From Pseudomonadota bacterium (lineage in GTDB: Bacteria; Pseudomonadota; Gammaproteobacteria; Acidiferrobacterales; UBA6901), in assembly GCA_021819085.1 (NCBI GenBank), contig JAKASJ010000005.1:78649-142648 (forward strand): 64,000 bases of DNA, read 5' to 3'. Positions within the stretch are counted from its first letter, which is position 1, and every line of letters starts with the position of its first letter. Below, piece by piece: positions 1 to 7,939 of the stretch. The notes below the pieces were generated by a model that was given only the letters and a program-made list of their open reading frames with translations, made no database searches and had not been told where the DNA came from. The translations under genes and the position numbers were made by a program.

Positions 1-3
1 CGC

Positions 4-1236
4 TCATGACGCACCTCCCATCCACGGCAGAGCAATGTGACGCAGCGCCTTGATGTCGACCTTGGCATAGATCTGCGTCGTCGTGGGCTGCCGGTGACGC
101 AACAGTTGACCGATCTCGGTGAGCGAGGCGCCACGGCGCAGCATGGTGGTGGCCAGAGAATGTCTCAACAAATGGGCCCCTTTGAAGTCGGGGTTCAATC
201 CAGTGCGCTTGAGGGCGCGACGAACCACACAGCAAATGGCGCTTAAGCAAAGGCCGTGCCACGGAGCGTTCATTCGGATAAAGACCGTGCGCGTCGAACA
301 CGCAGGACGAACGTGGCGCAGATAGCGGACCAATGCCTCGCCTACGTCTTTCGGCAACGGTAATCGTTCCCATCGCTGACCTTTTCCGCGCACAATGATC
401 TCGCCGCGCTCCCAGTCCAGGTCGTCCAAGGTCATGGCGAGTACTTCTCCACCGCGCAACCCGAGTCGAGCCAAGAGCATCAAGATCGCATAATCACGCT
501 GACCGCACGGCGTGCGGCGATCGCAGCAGCGAAGCAGTCGCTCGACCTGTTCGGGCGGGAGCGACTTGGGGAGGTGCGACAACCGCCAGCGAGCCACCCC
601 GAATAGGGCGCCAGCCAGGTCCGTTTTGATCGCGCCGCGCTGGCGCAGAAAGCGCAGAAACGAGCGTAGCGCGGTGACCGTGGTGCCGGCATGAGTGCGG
701 CTGACGCGCCGCACTTGACGAAGAATGAAGCGATGCAGATCCCGTGGTTGCAAATCCTGAAGGCGCAAGGCCTGGCCCCCGAAGTGCTCGGTCAAAAACC
801 GTCGCACGATGGGTAGATAGCCCATCACCGTCGTGTGGGCCAAGCCGCGCTCAGAGCTCAGGAATCTCTCATAATCTCGTATGAGCCGATCCAAGGCAGT
901 CCGGTCTATGGTTTGCGGTAACGCAGGGATCACCCCGAGGCCGCGTAAAAACGCCAGCAGTTGATGGCCCGTAGAGGCATCGCCGCGCCTCATTGACCGG
1001 CGATGGTCGGCGTCAAACTGTGCGAGCGTCGCCTCGTCCAGTTTGGCGAGCGACAATCGGCGCTGCTTCAACCAGCGGCTGAGATCCGCTGTCAGCAAAC
1101 ACTTGGTCTTTATCGTCGCCGGAACGTACCCCTCGCCGGCGAGGAACTCCGCAAATCTATCGATGTAAGTGGCGATTGGCCCAGCGCACACAGGTTTGAT
1201 TGATATCGCTACAGCACTCTTGCGATCGATCTTCAT
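4..1236 (-). CDS. Tyrosine recombinase (RIT-like element, first integrase)
   Basis: Site-specific DNA recombinase of the phage-integrase family. The C-terminal catalytic domain shows the R (in the LGLRGGEVL stretch), the HLLRH box (HxxR) and the final H...Y (RHRQPTTTQIY) of the family; the N-terminal half looks like a SAM-like core-binding domain. I start it at 1236 because AGGAG lies seven bases upstream; an in-frame ATG at 1251 has no such site. The stop TGA overlaps an ATG (bases 7-5) that opens another minus-strand gene running off the window. Such ATGA-coupled recombinases are typical of recombinase-in-trio (RIT) elements. The family assignment is firm; the RIT assignment is inferred from this coupling and from the similar genes at 1563-2746. 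Confidence 0.88.
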   Translation of the reverse strand: MKIDRKSAVAISIKPVCAGPIATYIDRFAEFLAGEGYVPATIKTKCLLTADLSRWLKQRRLSLAKLDEATLAQFDADHRRSMRRGDASTGHQLLAFLRGLGVIPALPQTIDRTALDRLIRDYERFLSSERGLAHTTVMGYLPIVRRFLTEHFGGQALRLQDLQPRDLHRFILRQVRRVSRTHAGTTVTALRSFLRFLRQRGAIKTDLAGALFGVARWRLSHLPKSLPPEQVERLLRCCDRRTPCGQRDYAILMLLARLGLRGGEVLAMTLDDLDWERGEIIVRGKGQRWERLPLPKDVGEALVRYLRHVRPACSTRTVFIRMNAPWHGLCLSAICCVVRRALKRTGLNPDFKGAHLLRHSLATTMLRRGASLTEIGQLLRHRQPTTTQIYAKVDIKALRHIALPWMGGAS

Positions 1237-1528
1237 CGTCCGTCTCCTCAAAGCTGGGGGAAGATCCCCAACCGGAGACGAGAGTCGAACTCAAGAGCGA
1301 TTGCAACATCGAGATCGGAATCGACTCTGTATGCTCGGCCCATGAATTCACGGCATTACGGCATCATTCATTTCGTGACGGTCCCTTCACTACCGCCCTA
1401 TCGGCCGTGTTCTGGCCTTCCTGAACTCCCTCTGATTATTCCGCCCATCATGCGCCTGCGATCACGCGATTCCCCGGGAAATACGCGCGTCGCTCACCCG
1501 TTGCCGGAATAATCCGGGTGGCGGAATA

Positions 1529-1562
1529 ATGGCGGTAATTCCGCCGGCGGAATTACCGCCAT
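1529..1562. repeat. 34-bp perfect palindrome at recombinase-element junction
   Basis: Both halves are exact reverse complements (ATGGCGGTAATTCCGCC and its complement). The short motif GGCGGAATAAT just left of it (1520-1530) recurs inverted at about 1435-1445. It lies between a divergent recombinase gene and a recombinase fragment whose homology begins immediately after it, so it looks like two element ends joined head to head. Element-end identity is inferred. Confidence 0.6.
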
Positions 1563-1751
1563 CGGTTTGCCCGGGAGACGCTGGTGCGCTGGTACCGCGC
1601 GGGCGAGGAGGTCGAGCGTCGATTGCCGGTGCTATCGACCTATCTGGGCCATGCCCACGTGAGCGACACCTACTGGTACTTATCGGCCTGCCCCGAGTTG
1701 ATGGGGGAGGCCAGACGGCGGCTCGAGAAACGCTGGGAGGGGTACCCATGA
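1563..1751 (+). pseudogene. Tyrosine recombinase, C-terminal remnant
   Basis: This reading frame encodes about 62 residues matching the end of a tyrosine recombinase: a TLVRWYRAGEEVERRLP stretch, then TYLGHAHVSDTYWYL with the last catalytic His and the nucleophilic Tyr. Everything upstream (core-binding domain, catalytic R and HxxR) is missing, cut at the 34-bp palindrome. Its stop overlaps the ATG of the next recombinase by ATGA, the coupling expected of a RIT element, so this is the stump of the middle integrase of a former trio. Confidence 0.75.
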
Positions 1752-2746
1752 GCACCAGCGCCAGCCTTGCTCCGTTGCTTGAGCGCTTCTTCACGCAACG
1801 GCTGATGCGTGAGCGCCAGGTGAGTCCGCATACGATCGTCGCCTATCGCGACACCTTCCGTCTGCTACTCGCGTTCGCCAAGCAACAGCTGGATAAACCG
1901 CCATCGCGATTGCAGCTCACCGATCTCGACGCGCCGCTGATCGGCGCCTTTCTCGATGATCTTGAGAAGCACCGTCACGTGAGCGCCCGCACGCGCAATC
2001 TGCGCCTGACCGCCATCCGTTCGTTCTTCCATTATGCGCAATTTGAGGCGCCGCAACATAGTGCGCACATTCAGCGCGTGCTCGCCATCCCCGGTCAACG
2101 CCCTACGCGCCGCGTGGTAGGGTTCTTAACGCGCGAGGAGATCGAGGCGTTGTTGGCAGCCCCCGATCGAGGTTCCTGGGGCGGGCGGCGCGATTATGCG
2201 TTTTTGACACTTGCCCTGCAGGCGGGGCTGCGGGTGGCGGAGATGACGAACCTAAAACAGGAGGATCTCGTCTTCGGTGTCGGTGCGCACGTGCGCGCGT
2301 ACGGAAAGGGTCGCAAGGAGCGCTGTACGCCCTTGACGCGTCAGTGTGCCGCCGTGCTGAAGGGGTGGTTGACCGAGGTCGTGCACGCCGGCGGTGAGAT
2401 TCTCTTCCCGAGCGCCCGCGGCGGGCGATTGAGTTCGGATGCGGTACAGTATCTGCTGGCCAAGCAAGTGGCGGTGGCGGCTGAACGCTGCCCGTCGCTG
2501 GCAGCAAAACGCGTCACGCCGCATGTGCTGAGGCACAGCGCCGCCATGGAGCTACTTCAGGCAGGGGTCGATATCACGGTCATTGCCCTTTGGTTAGGCC
2601 ATGAATCGATAAAAACCACGCAGATCTATTTGGACGCTCATCTGGCGTTGAAAGAGGCTGCGCTCGCCAAGACGAAACCCTTTGGCGGAGCGGCCACGCG
2701 ATATCGGCCCCCGGATTCCCTTATGGGGTTCCTCAAGAGCCTGTAG
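1748..2746 (+). CDS. Tyrosine recombinase (RIT-like element, last integrase)
   Basis: Complete 332-residue phage-integrase-family recombinase. It has an N-terminal SAM-like domain (about residues 10-95) and a catalytic domain with R in ALQAGLRVAEM, HVLRHSAAMELL (HxxR) and LGHESIKTTQIYL carrying the last His and the Tyr nucleophile. The start is the ATG at 1748, translationally coupled to the upstream recombinase stump; the open frame extends further upstream but that part matches nothing. A 16-bp inverted repeat follows the stop. It may still act on its own ends, but the partner gene upstream is truncated, so element mobility is doubtful. Confidence 0.87.
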   Translation: MSTSASLAPLLERFFTQRLMRERQVSPHTIVAYRDTFRLLLAFAKQQLDKPPSRLQLTDLDAPLIGAFLDDLEKHRHVSARTRNLRLTAIRSFFHYAQFEAPQHSAHIQRVLAIPGQRPTRRVVGFLTREEIEALLAAPDRGSWGGRRDYAFLTLALQAGLRVAEMTNLKQEDLVFGVGAHVRAYGKGRKERCTPLTRQCAAVLKGWLTEVVHAGGEILFPSARGGRLSSDAVQYLLAKQVAVAAERCPSLAAKRVTPHVLRHSAAMELLQAGVDITVIALWLGHESIKTTQIYLDAHLALKEAALAKTKPFGGAATRYRPPDSLMGFLKSL

Positions 2747-2752
2747 CCAACC

Positions 2753-2827
2753 GGAAACTATGCCGAGTCAGAACAACGCAAACCCGTCAAACAACAGGCG
2801 CAGGAAACTCAACTCGGCATAGTTTCC
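2753..2827. repeat. 16-bp inverted repeat downstream of recombinase
   Basis: GGAAACTATGCCGAGT at 2753-2768 is the exact reverse complement of 2812-2827. A further partial copy (CGGCATAGT) lies at about 2832-2840. There is no T-tract, so it is more likely an element end or recombinase binding site than a terminator. The rest of the gap to 3105 shows no gene. Confidence 0.5.
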
Positions 2828-3052
2828 AATACGGCATAGTGGCGGAGGTCATGCCAACGAAAGTTGGTGATGCCCGCGCTGTTGAATTGCGCCCGAAATT
2901 GATCCAATTTCAGGCTGTTTTTGCATCGAACAGTGACCAATCCCGATCCGTAATATCACCGACGGTATCAGCGTGTTAGGACCGAATTGCTGGGTCAATG
3001 CGAAATGCAAACTCCAGGTCAATTATGGACGCAATTCAGCAAGGTAGGTTAT

Positions 3053-3069
3053 GGTTGCACTGTGCAACC
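3053..3069. promoter_or_regulatory. Candidate VapB/FitA operator palindrome
   Basis: GGTTGCAC-T-GTGCAACC is a perfect 17-bp dyad about 40 bases before the antitoxin start. Ribbon-helix-helix antitoxins usually repress their own operon through such dyads. Function is inferred from sequence and position. Confidence 0.5.
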
Positions 3070-3111
3070 AGTTTCAGCTAGACTGGGTTTATCCGCTATG
3101 AGGATATGACC

Positions 3112-3360
3112 ATGGCCATCCTGCACGTCCGTAACATTCCCGACAAACTCTACAGGCGCATTCAGAAGCTCGCCGAGGAAGAAAATCGATCCCTCACGGC
3201 TGAGGTGATCCAGCTTTTGGATCAGGGCCTCAAGACGCGTGAGGCGCGCCGGGGTGCCGCTGCGGTCGTGGCACGTATCCGCCGCCAGGCCGAAAAAGTC
3301 GAATTGCCCAAAGGCTGGACCGACGCCGCGGAACTGATTCGTGAGGACCGCCGCCGGTGA
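3112..3360 (+). CDS. FitA/VapB-type ribbon-helix-helix antitoxin
   Basis: An 82-residue antitoxin that should bind and neutralise the PIN toxin encoded next to it and repress their operon. The N-terminus (HVRNIPDKLYRRIQKLA) matches the RHH DNA-binding fold of FitA/VapB proteins; the charged C-terminal tail would be the toxin-binding part. I prefer the second ATG (3112) because the GAGG at about 3099 is too close to the ATG at 3106; the difference is two residues. The stop overlaps the toxin's GTG by four bases. The toxin being complete suggests a working module. Confidence 0.85.
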   Translation: MAILHVRNIPDKLYRRIQKLAEEENRSLTAEVIQLLDQGLKTREARRGAAAVVARIRRQAEKVELPKGWTDAAELIREDRRR

Positions 3361-3812
3361 ATTCGACCCCGCTGCGCGCGGTTATGGATGCGAGTGTTGC
3401 CGTCAAGGTGTTCGTGCCGGAATTGCACTCCGCTGAGGCGCGCGCGATTCTGGAGCGATTCACGCAGGAGGAGGACGCTGAACTCGTGGTGCCCGATCTT
3501 TTTTTTATCGAGTGCGCAAACGTGTTCTGGAAATGGGTGCAGCGGTCAGGTTATCCATCCCAGGATGTACAGGAGCACCTCCATGACCTAGGGGGCCTCG
3601 GCTTTACGGTGCTACCTACCCAGTTTCTGGCCGAGGATGCCTTGGAGGTTGCACTGAGGCACAAAGTCACAGCCTACGATGCCTGTTACATCGCGGCAGC
3701 TGCGAAACTCGGGTTGCCGCTCATTACGGCAGACGAAAAGCTGGTGAAGCGGGTTGATAAGCGCAGGTACGATATTCAGTGGCTGGGCAGCATGCCGCTG
3801 ATGAAGGGGTGA
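3357..3812 (+). CDS. vapC: VapC-type PIN-domain toxin
   Basis: A 151-residue PIN-domain ribonuclease, the toxin partner of the upstream RHH antitoxin; family members cleave specific RNAs using Mg2+. The expected acidic residues are visible: Asp in VMDASVAVKVF (about residue 11), Glu in FIECANVFWK (about 52), and AYDACYIAAA and LITADEKL near the end. The start is GTG overlapping the antitoxin stop (GTGA). The stop runs directly into a truncated PEP-CTERM gene, which suggests a rearrangement boundary just after the toxin. Confidence 0.88.
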   Translation: MNSTPLRAVMDASVAVKVFVPELHSAEARAILERFTQEEDAELVVPDLFFIECANVFWKWVQRSGYPSQDVQEHLHDLGGLGFTVLPTQFLAEDALEVALRHKVTAYDACYIAAAAKLGLPLITADEKLVKRVDKRRYDIQWLGSMPLMKG

Positions 3813-4590
3813 GTGCAAGCGCGGCCAGTTCCAGCGTGGGCGGAATCACCGGTACTGCCCAGGCCACGACGCAGGGCGCCTCCGGCACGGCGGAGGCGCA
3901 AAGTAGTGGCCTCGGCGCTGGCCAATCGGCCGTAGGAAAAGCCTTCGCACCTACGACTCCCACCCCGGAAACCGTGATGACGCAGGCCAATGTCGCGGGG
4001 GCCTGGTATGGAAATCCGCCCACCGGCAGCAACGGGCACGTCGCCTACAGTGATGTGCTGTCTTCGCCCACTTCGGCCACGGTATCCTCGATACTCGGTA
4101 CAACACACGCCAACGTGGTCGGCGCCCTGCGTGGTAGTACTGTACTCAGTGCGGGCCTGATGGGCGCGAACTACTTCACTGCATCAACTGGATCGAACGG
4201 TACGTACACCTATACGGCCGGAGGTGAATTTGTTTATACGCTCAGCGGGAGTCACCGCTTTACTTTGGGTCTGCTCGACATGGGGCTTATGGAAACGGTT
4301 TTGACAGCCTGACGTTCGACGTCAAGAACGGTGCCGCCACGCTGCTCTCTGACACCTTCACCACACTATTCCAGGCGCGGACCTTCTTCACGGACGACCC
4401 TCTAGTTCTGGGCGCATTGAATGGAAACGTGGACCTGAAGCTCGATTACAGTCTGAAGGGGTGCCAGGCGGAAGGGTCGGGGATCAGCTATGTCATTGGG
4501 GTCGCTCCCGTGCCCCCGGCAATGTGGCTCTTTGGTTCTGGCCTTATTGGGCTGATCGGCATCGGCTGGCGGCGTTCTGTGTCAGTGTGA
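3809..4590 (+). pseudogene. PEP-CTERM (VPxxP-type) exported protein, truncated and frameshifted
   Basis: A Gly/Ser/Thr-rich secreted-protein sequence lacking a signal peptide, so the 5' end has been lost where it meets vapC. It reads in one frame to about 4284, ending in FTLGLLDMG, then resumes one base out of phase with AYGNGFDSLTFDV, consistent with loss of one base. The end carries a sorting signal: VPVPPAMWLFGSG, a hydrophobic stretch and WRR. Proteins of this kind are anchored and processed by an exosortase in exopolysaccharide-forming Gram-negatives; no exosortase gene is in this window. The native product would be surface or biofilm related. Confidence 0.75.
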
Positions 4591-4593
4591 GTG

Positions 4594-4720
4594 TTTCAGG
4601 ATGACCGACGATTGCGTATGGCGAATTGGTGTTTGCGCTCGATCATCAAAGTGTGGATCGGCCACGACAACCGGGGGCGTCCGCACAGGTCACTCGGGCC
4701 CCGTCCTCGGCAAAAATTCG
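4594..4720 (+). pseudogene. DDE transposase fragment (C-terminal end)
   Basis: A short frame reading SIIKVWIGHDNRGRPHRSLG, the conserved end of an integrase-core (rve) transposase domain around the last catalytic residue. Nothing upstream or downstream continues it in frame. It is a scrap of an insertion sequence lying between the broken PEP-CTERM gene and another transposase scrap. Confidence 0.6.
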
Positions 4721-4772
4721 ATCAGCCTGCTTCCCTTGACGGCCAGTCCCGTTCCTGTGGCATGATCGCGGC

Positions 4773-5135
4773 GTGACCGCGATCCTTCAAATCTTCTGGC
4801 GTCTCGGCGCCGATATCTTCGCACTGTTTGTCTTGTCATTTAGTTCCCGTGGCTCGATTCGCGCCGAGAACCTGTTTCTCCGGAGGCAGCGCGCACTCTA
4901 TAAGGAGCGCGGCCCGAAACCACGACGCGTCGATCCCTCAACCCAGGTAAGTTTGGCACTGCTCTCGAGGCTGCACGATGGGCGCTTTTCCCCGGTGTTC
5001 CGGATCCGCCAACCGCACCAGCAATGGTCCTGCGGGCGAAACGCCGACATCTTCTTGCGGAAGGTCTTTTGGTGCACGCTGAAACCGTACTGGGTGGGCT
5101 GCACCACGAATACTCGTTGGCAGTCGCTGGCGCGT
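4773..5135 (+). pseudogene. Transposase remnant with internal deletion
   Basis: The first part (4773 to about 4960, GTG start) gives the N-terminus of an integrase-type transposase (RAENLFLRRQRALYKERG, then PRRVDPSTQVSLALLSRL). After a large deletion, a second frame (about 5000-5130) gives the tail (RAKRRHLLAEGLLVHAE followed by VLGGLHHEYSL). The central DDE domain is absent, so this copy is dead. It may come from the same element type as the scrap at 4594-4720. An 8-bp inverted repeat (4764-4771/4777-4784) spans the start. Confidence 0.55.
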
Positions 5136-5164
5136 GGTTAGTATTTTGCGGAGCATATCCGGCA

Positions 5165-5441
5165 ATGGCACTGACATTTGAGTGGGATAATAAGAAGGCG
5201 CTGGCCAATTTGAGAAAACACGGTGTATCGTTCGAGGAGGCGAGCACTGTGTTTGGTGATACCTTGTCGGCTACTGTGCCAGATCCGCTGCATTCGCATG
5301 CCGAAGACCGTTTTGTGACGATCGGCACGTCAACGAGCGGCAAGCTATTGGGTTGCGGTACATTCTGATCGCGGTGATAAAATTAGGGTTATCAGTGCGA
5401 GACCGGCCACAACCAAGGAACGCAAAGACTACGAAGATTAA
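5165..5441 (+). pseudogene. brnT: BrnT-type toxin, frameshifted
   Basis: BrnT is a small RelE-fold ribonuclease toxin. The first frame begins MALTFEWDNKKALANLRKHG and contains VSFEEASTVFGD and ERFVTIGTS-like residues (EDRFVTIGTS), then runs off after GKLL. Skipping one G in the GGG run at 5350-5352 restores the family's C-terminus (VAVHSDRGDKIRVISARPAT then TKERKDYED) ending at 5441, eleven bases before the antitoxin gene. So the toxin is inactivated by a single inserted G, or the base is a sequencing error. Confidence 0.75.
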
Positions 5442-5451
5442 TGGTGCAACG

Positions 5452-5655
5452 ATGAAGCCCGATATGCTCCCCGAATACGATTTCAGCAAAGGAAAGCGCG
5501 GCAAGTATGCCGCCAAGTACGCGCGCGGTACTAATATCGTACGCCTTGAGCCAGATGTCGCCGCCATGTTTCCCGATGCCCGGTCAGTCAACAAAGCGTT
5601 GCGGATGGTTGCCGAGATCGCGAAACTTCCGACAAAAAAGAGATCGACTCGATAG
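5452..5655 (+). CDS. Antitoxin partner of BrnT (BrnA/CopG-like)
   Basis: A 67-residue protein, second gene of the brnT operon in the toxin-first order typical of BrnTA. It reads YDFSKGKRGKYAAKYARGTN then IVRLEPDVAAMFPDARSVNK, the pattern of small CopG/RHH antitoxins found after BrnT-like toxins. It would bind the toxin and the operon promoter. The frame is intact although the toxin is not, as expected when an addiction module decays toxin first. The exact antitoxin subfamily is uncertain. Confidence 0.7.
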   Translation: MKPDMLPEYDFSKGKRGKYAAKYARGTNIVRLEPDVAAMFPDARSVNKALRMVAEIAKLPTKKRSTR

Positions 5656-6059
5656 AAGCCCGTTTCACATCTTGCTTCTTTCTAAGGAAAGGATTTTCCT
5701 CAAATTCAAAATTCTTGTCCCCGGCAAGTGTGAATCTTATCGAAACCCCCTGTGGGAGAATCATGGGAAACGCATGTGCACGCATAAGCATCTATAAGAA
5801 TTCTTCATGAAATCGCAGCGGGACGTCCCATTCCAACTCGTTGATTAACCAGCGCCGAAAAAACGAACAACTCGCTTTTAAGCCGATGTTCGGGCGATCG
5901 AATTCCTCAAGGTGAACGAAATAAATTGTGGCGCATTTGGCAGATGTTTATTGCAGAATAATATTTCTGCCATGGACAGGAGGGGAATACCAACAAGTGG
6001 GGTGAATTTCCAGCGCCGTCTCGCCACACTTCTGTGATCGTGGAGGGTCATTCTGGGAT
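5656..6059. other. Intergenic, no gene seen
   Basis: A locally AT-richer stretch with stops in all frames and no recognisable protein. A small dyad GCAGAA...TTCTGC lies at 5953-5970. Confidence 0.5.
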
Positions 6060-6122
6060 CGTGAACACTGATTCTGAAATGTACCCAGAAGTGTTCACGA
6101 TAAATCAGAATCAGTGTTCACG
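6060..6122. repeat. 18-bp inverted repeat with extra internal copy
   Basis: CGTGAACACTGATTCTGA (6060-6077) is inverted exactly at 6105-6122, and its core GTGTTCACG occurs again at about 6091-6099. Nested multiple end repeats of this sort are seen at insertion-sequence ends (for example IS21-like), but no transposase is present. It lies about 100 bp before the zinc-ribbon protein gene. Confidence 0.5.
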
Positions 6123-6220
6123 GTGGGGCAGAATACGCACTTGAACGCGAAGTCATGGAAGCGGAGGCCTGCGCCGCCCGGGCTATACTTGAATAAAACA
6201 CACCTGTCCGCGAAAAGCCC

Positions 6221-7072
6221 ATGGCCCAGCTCTGCCCCCAGTGCCACGCCCGAATAGGCTGGTTTCGTAACCGGATTCGCACGCGGTACTCGAGACGTCC
6301 GGGCGCAAAGTGGTATCGTTATTTTTCCGTGCGCCACTTTTGTCCGAACTGCGGCGTCGAACTGCGCCCGGTGACCCGGCTCCGTGGCTTGGTTCTCATC
6401 ATGCTTATGAGTGCCGCAGTCATCGGTTACTTTCTTTTTTTTATCTCGCATCCTTCGATAATGCTGCGTATCGGGCTTTGGGCTTCGGCAGGAGGTGGGC
6501 TGCTCATTGTGCTGCTCTTGACCGCAGCCTTCTTCAAATGGGGTTTCGGCTATTCGGTCGTCCCCAATGAAGAAGCGTTTGCTGCGGCAACCTTGGCCGG
6601 AACGAATCGCACGATTCATTACCATGCCTCCCGCCGGGAGGTATGGCGCGGGTACTGGAAAACATGGAGACACCGGCTTTGGGCCAGGCAAGTTCTGGCG
6701 GCTGCATGGGCCGGATGGGCTTTTTCGAATTCAACTTCGCGCCTGCCCAGCATCACCTCGTGGGGACTCGCGTTTCTCGTTGCATTACCGGTCATCGCGC
6801 TTGTCATGGCCCTGGTGCCGCAAATCCTGTTCAAGAGCGCCGAGCGCATTGTGCATGTGGGCCCGCATGGTTGGTCGACCGAAATCGGCAAGGTAACCGA
6901 AACACGCGCCTGGTCTGAAGTGGCCTCTGTTGAGGAATGGGCGGGGCAGGTCGTCATCGCCAGCCCTTCGGGCGATGCGCTTGTCATCCCGGCGCGGGCA
7001 TTGCCCGATTCGGCATCATGGCGGCAGTTCGTTCAAGACATTCAACAGTGGCATAGACAAAAACGCGGCTGA
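6221..7072 (+). CDS. Zinc-ribbon membrane protein with YcxB-like C-terminus
   Basis: A 283-residue protein of unknown role. It starts with two CxxC pairs (CPQC at residues 5-8 and CPNC at about 41-44), a probable zinc ribbon. Hydrophobic segments follow at about 55-75, 82-105, 158-175 and 180-205. The last 70 residues are soluble and resemble the YcxB-like domain (SAERIVHVGPHGW, then TRAWSEVASVEEW). The start ATG follows a gap rather than an operon partner. It is flanked by decayed elements, yet its frame is complete. I do not recognise a specific family name. Confidence 0.7.
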   Translation: MAQLCPQCHARIGWFRNRIRTRYSRRPGAKWYRYFSVRHFCPNCGVELRPVTRLRGLVLIMLMSAAVIGYFLFFISHPSIMLRIGLWASAGGGLLIVLLLTAAFFKWGFGYSVVPNEEAFAAATLAGTNRTIHYHASRREVWRGYWKTWRHRLWARQVLAAAWAGWAFSNSTSRLPSITSWGLAFLVALPVIALVMALVPQILFKSAERIVHVGPHGWSTEIGKVTETRAWSEVASVEEWAGQVVIASPSGDALVIPARALPDSASWRQFVQDIQQWHRQKRG

Positions 7073-7113
7073 GGCCGGAGAAGCGCGTATCCTGCCCGGT
7101 GCGAGGGCCTTCC

Positions 7114-7275
7114 GTGGAACCGAAGCCGCAAAGGGTACTGACGGTCTATCTCGATACCAGCTTCATCGTTCCTCCCGCGATTGCCGAGGCAAGCAGCGGG
7201 TCGGTCGAGGCCTTTTTTCTCGGGCGCAAAACCGGATTAGCCACATCCCAGTCGGGGAGATGGGCTGCAGTGTAG
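7114..7275 (+). pseudogene. PIN-domain toxin fragment
   Basis: From a GTG at 7114 the frame gives LTVYLDTSFIVPPAIAEASS and SVEAFFLGRKTGLATSQ, the N-terminal third of a VapC-like PIN ribonuclease with its first Asp. It then hits a stop and no C-terminal PIN motifs follow. No antitoxin gene is adjacent. A dead toxin scrap. Confidence 0.6.
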
Positions 7276-7904
7276 GGATCAATTGGCCATACGCGGGATC
7301 GTTAGTGCCAATGGCCCTTTACAGGAAAGATCACCGGGTGGCATCAATAGTGATTGAAGCAAACAAACCGCCGCCTTTACATGGATGAGCCAGCAGGAAC
7401 GAGATCGCGGAGACTTGATTCAATCAGGGAGCAGGTAAGAGCACCTTTGAATTTGATCAAGGAATTCCAGCAACAGGCGAAGCCGCTCGAAATGGGTGAA
7501 GGGTTCTTTTCGTGAGCGAGCGGTCGGGGCGATCACTGGACGGATTACCGGGGGCTGTTCGGCAAAGAACCTCCTCCTGATTAGGCAATACGCAGACACA
7601 AGGCCAAGCTCACGAGTATTGACGCCAGTCGAAATTTGACGATTTCAGGAACATCGTTTCGGAAATCGATTGAACAATTGGCCGTTTGGCCGGCTCGTGC
7701 GGACCTCGGCCATGGATGGTGACCCGGTGGCTCGGGAAAACGACACTCAAGAAGTCACTCCAGCCCACCATTGCCGCCGACGTGGCGGCACGTGTGAGCT
7801 TGGTCATTAGGCGATTTCAAATTGCCTCAGCATCCGAACGCTATCCCGTAGCAATTCTGAAAGACGACGCCTGTCGATGGTCGCGCCACCCGGGCGTGGT
7901 CCCC
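7276..7904. other. No gene recognised
   Basis: About 630 bases between the PIN fragment and the TetR operator. Short open frames exist on both strands, but none gave a recognisable protein or a good start site. It is probably decayed accessory DNA. Confidence 0.5.
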
Positions 7905-7925
7905 TTGACTGGACCGATCAGTCAA
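7905..7925. promoter_or_regulatory. TetR operator, copy 1
   Basis: TTGACTG (7905-7911) and CAGTCAA (7919-7925) are inverted arms around GACCGAT. The core GACCGATCAGTC (7912-7923) recurs before the adjacent target gene at 8600-8611. It sits 15 bases before the regulator start, so autoregulation is expected. The TTGACT may also serve as a -35. Confidence 0.7.
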
Positions 7926-7939
7926 CTACAATTCGTCCC

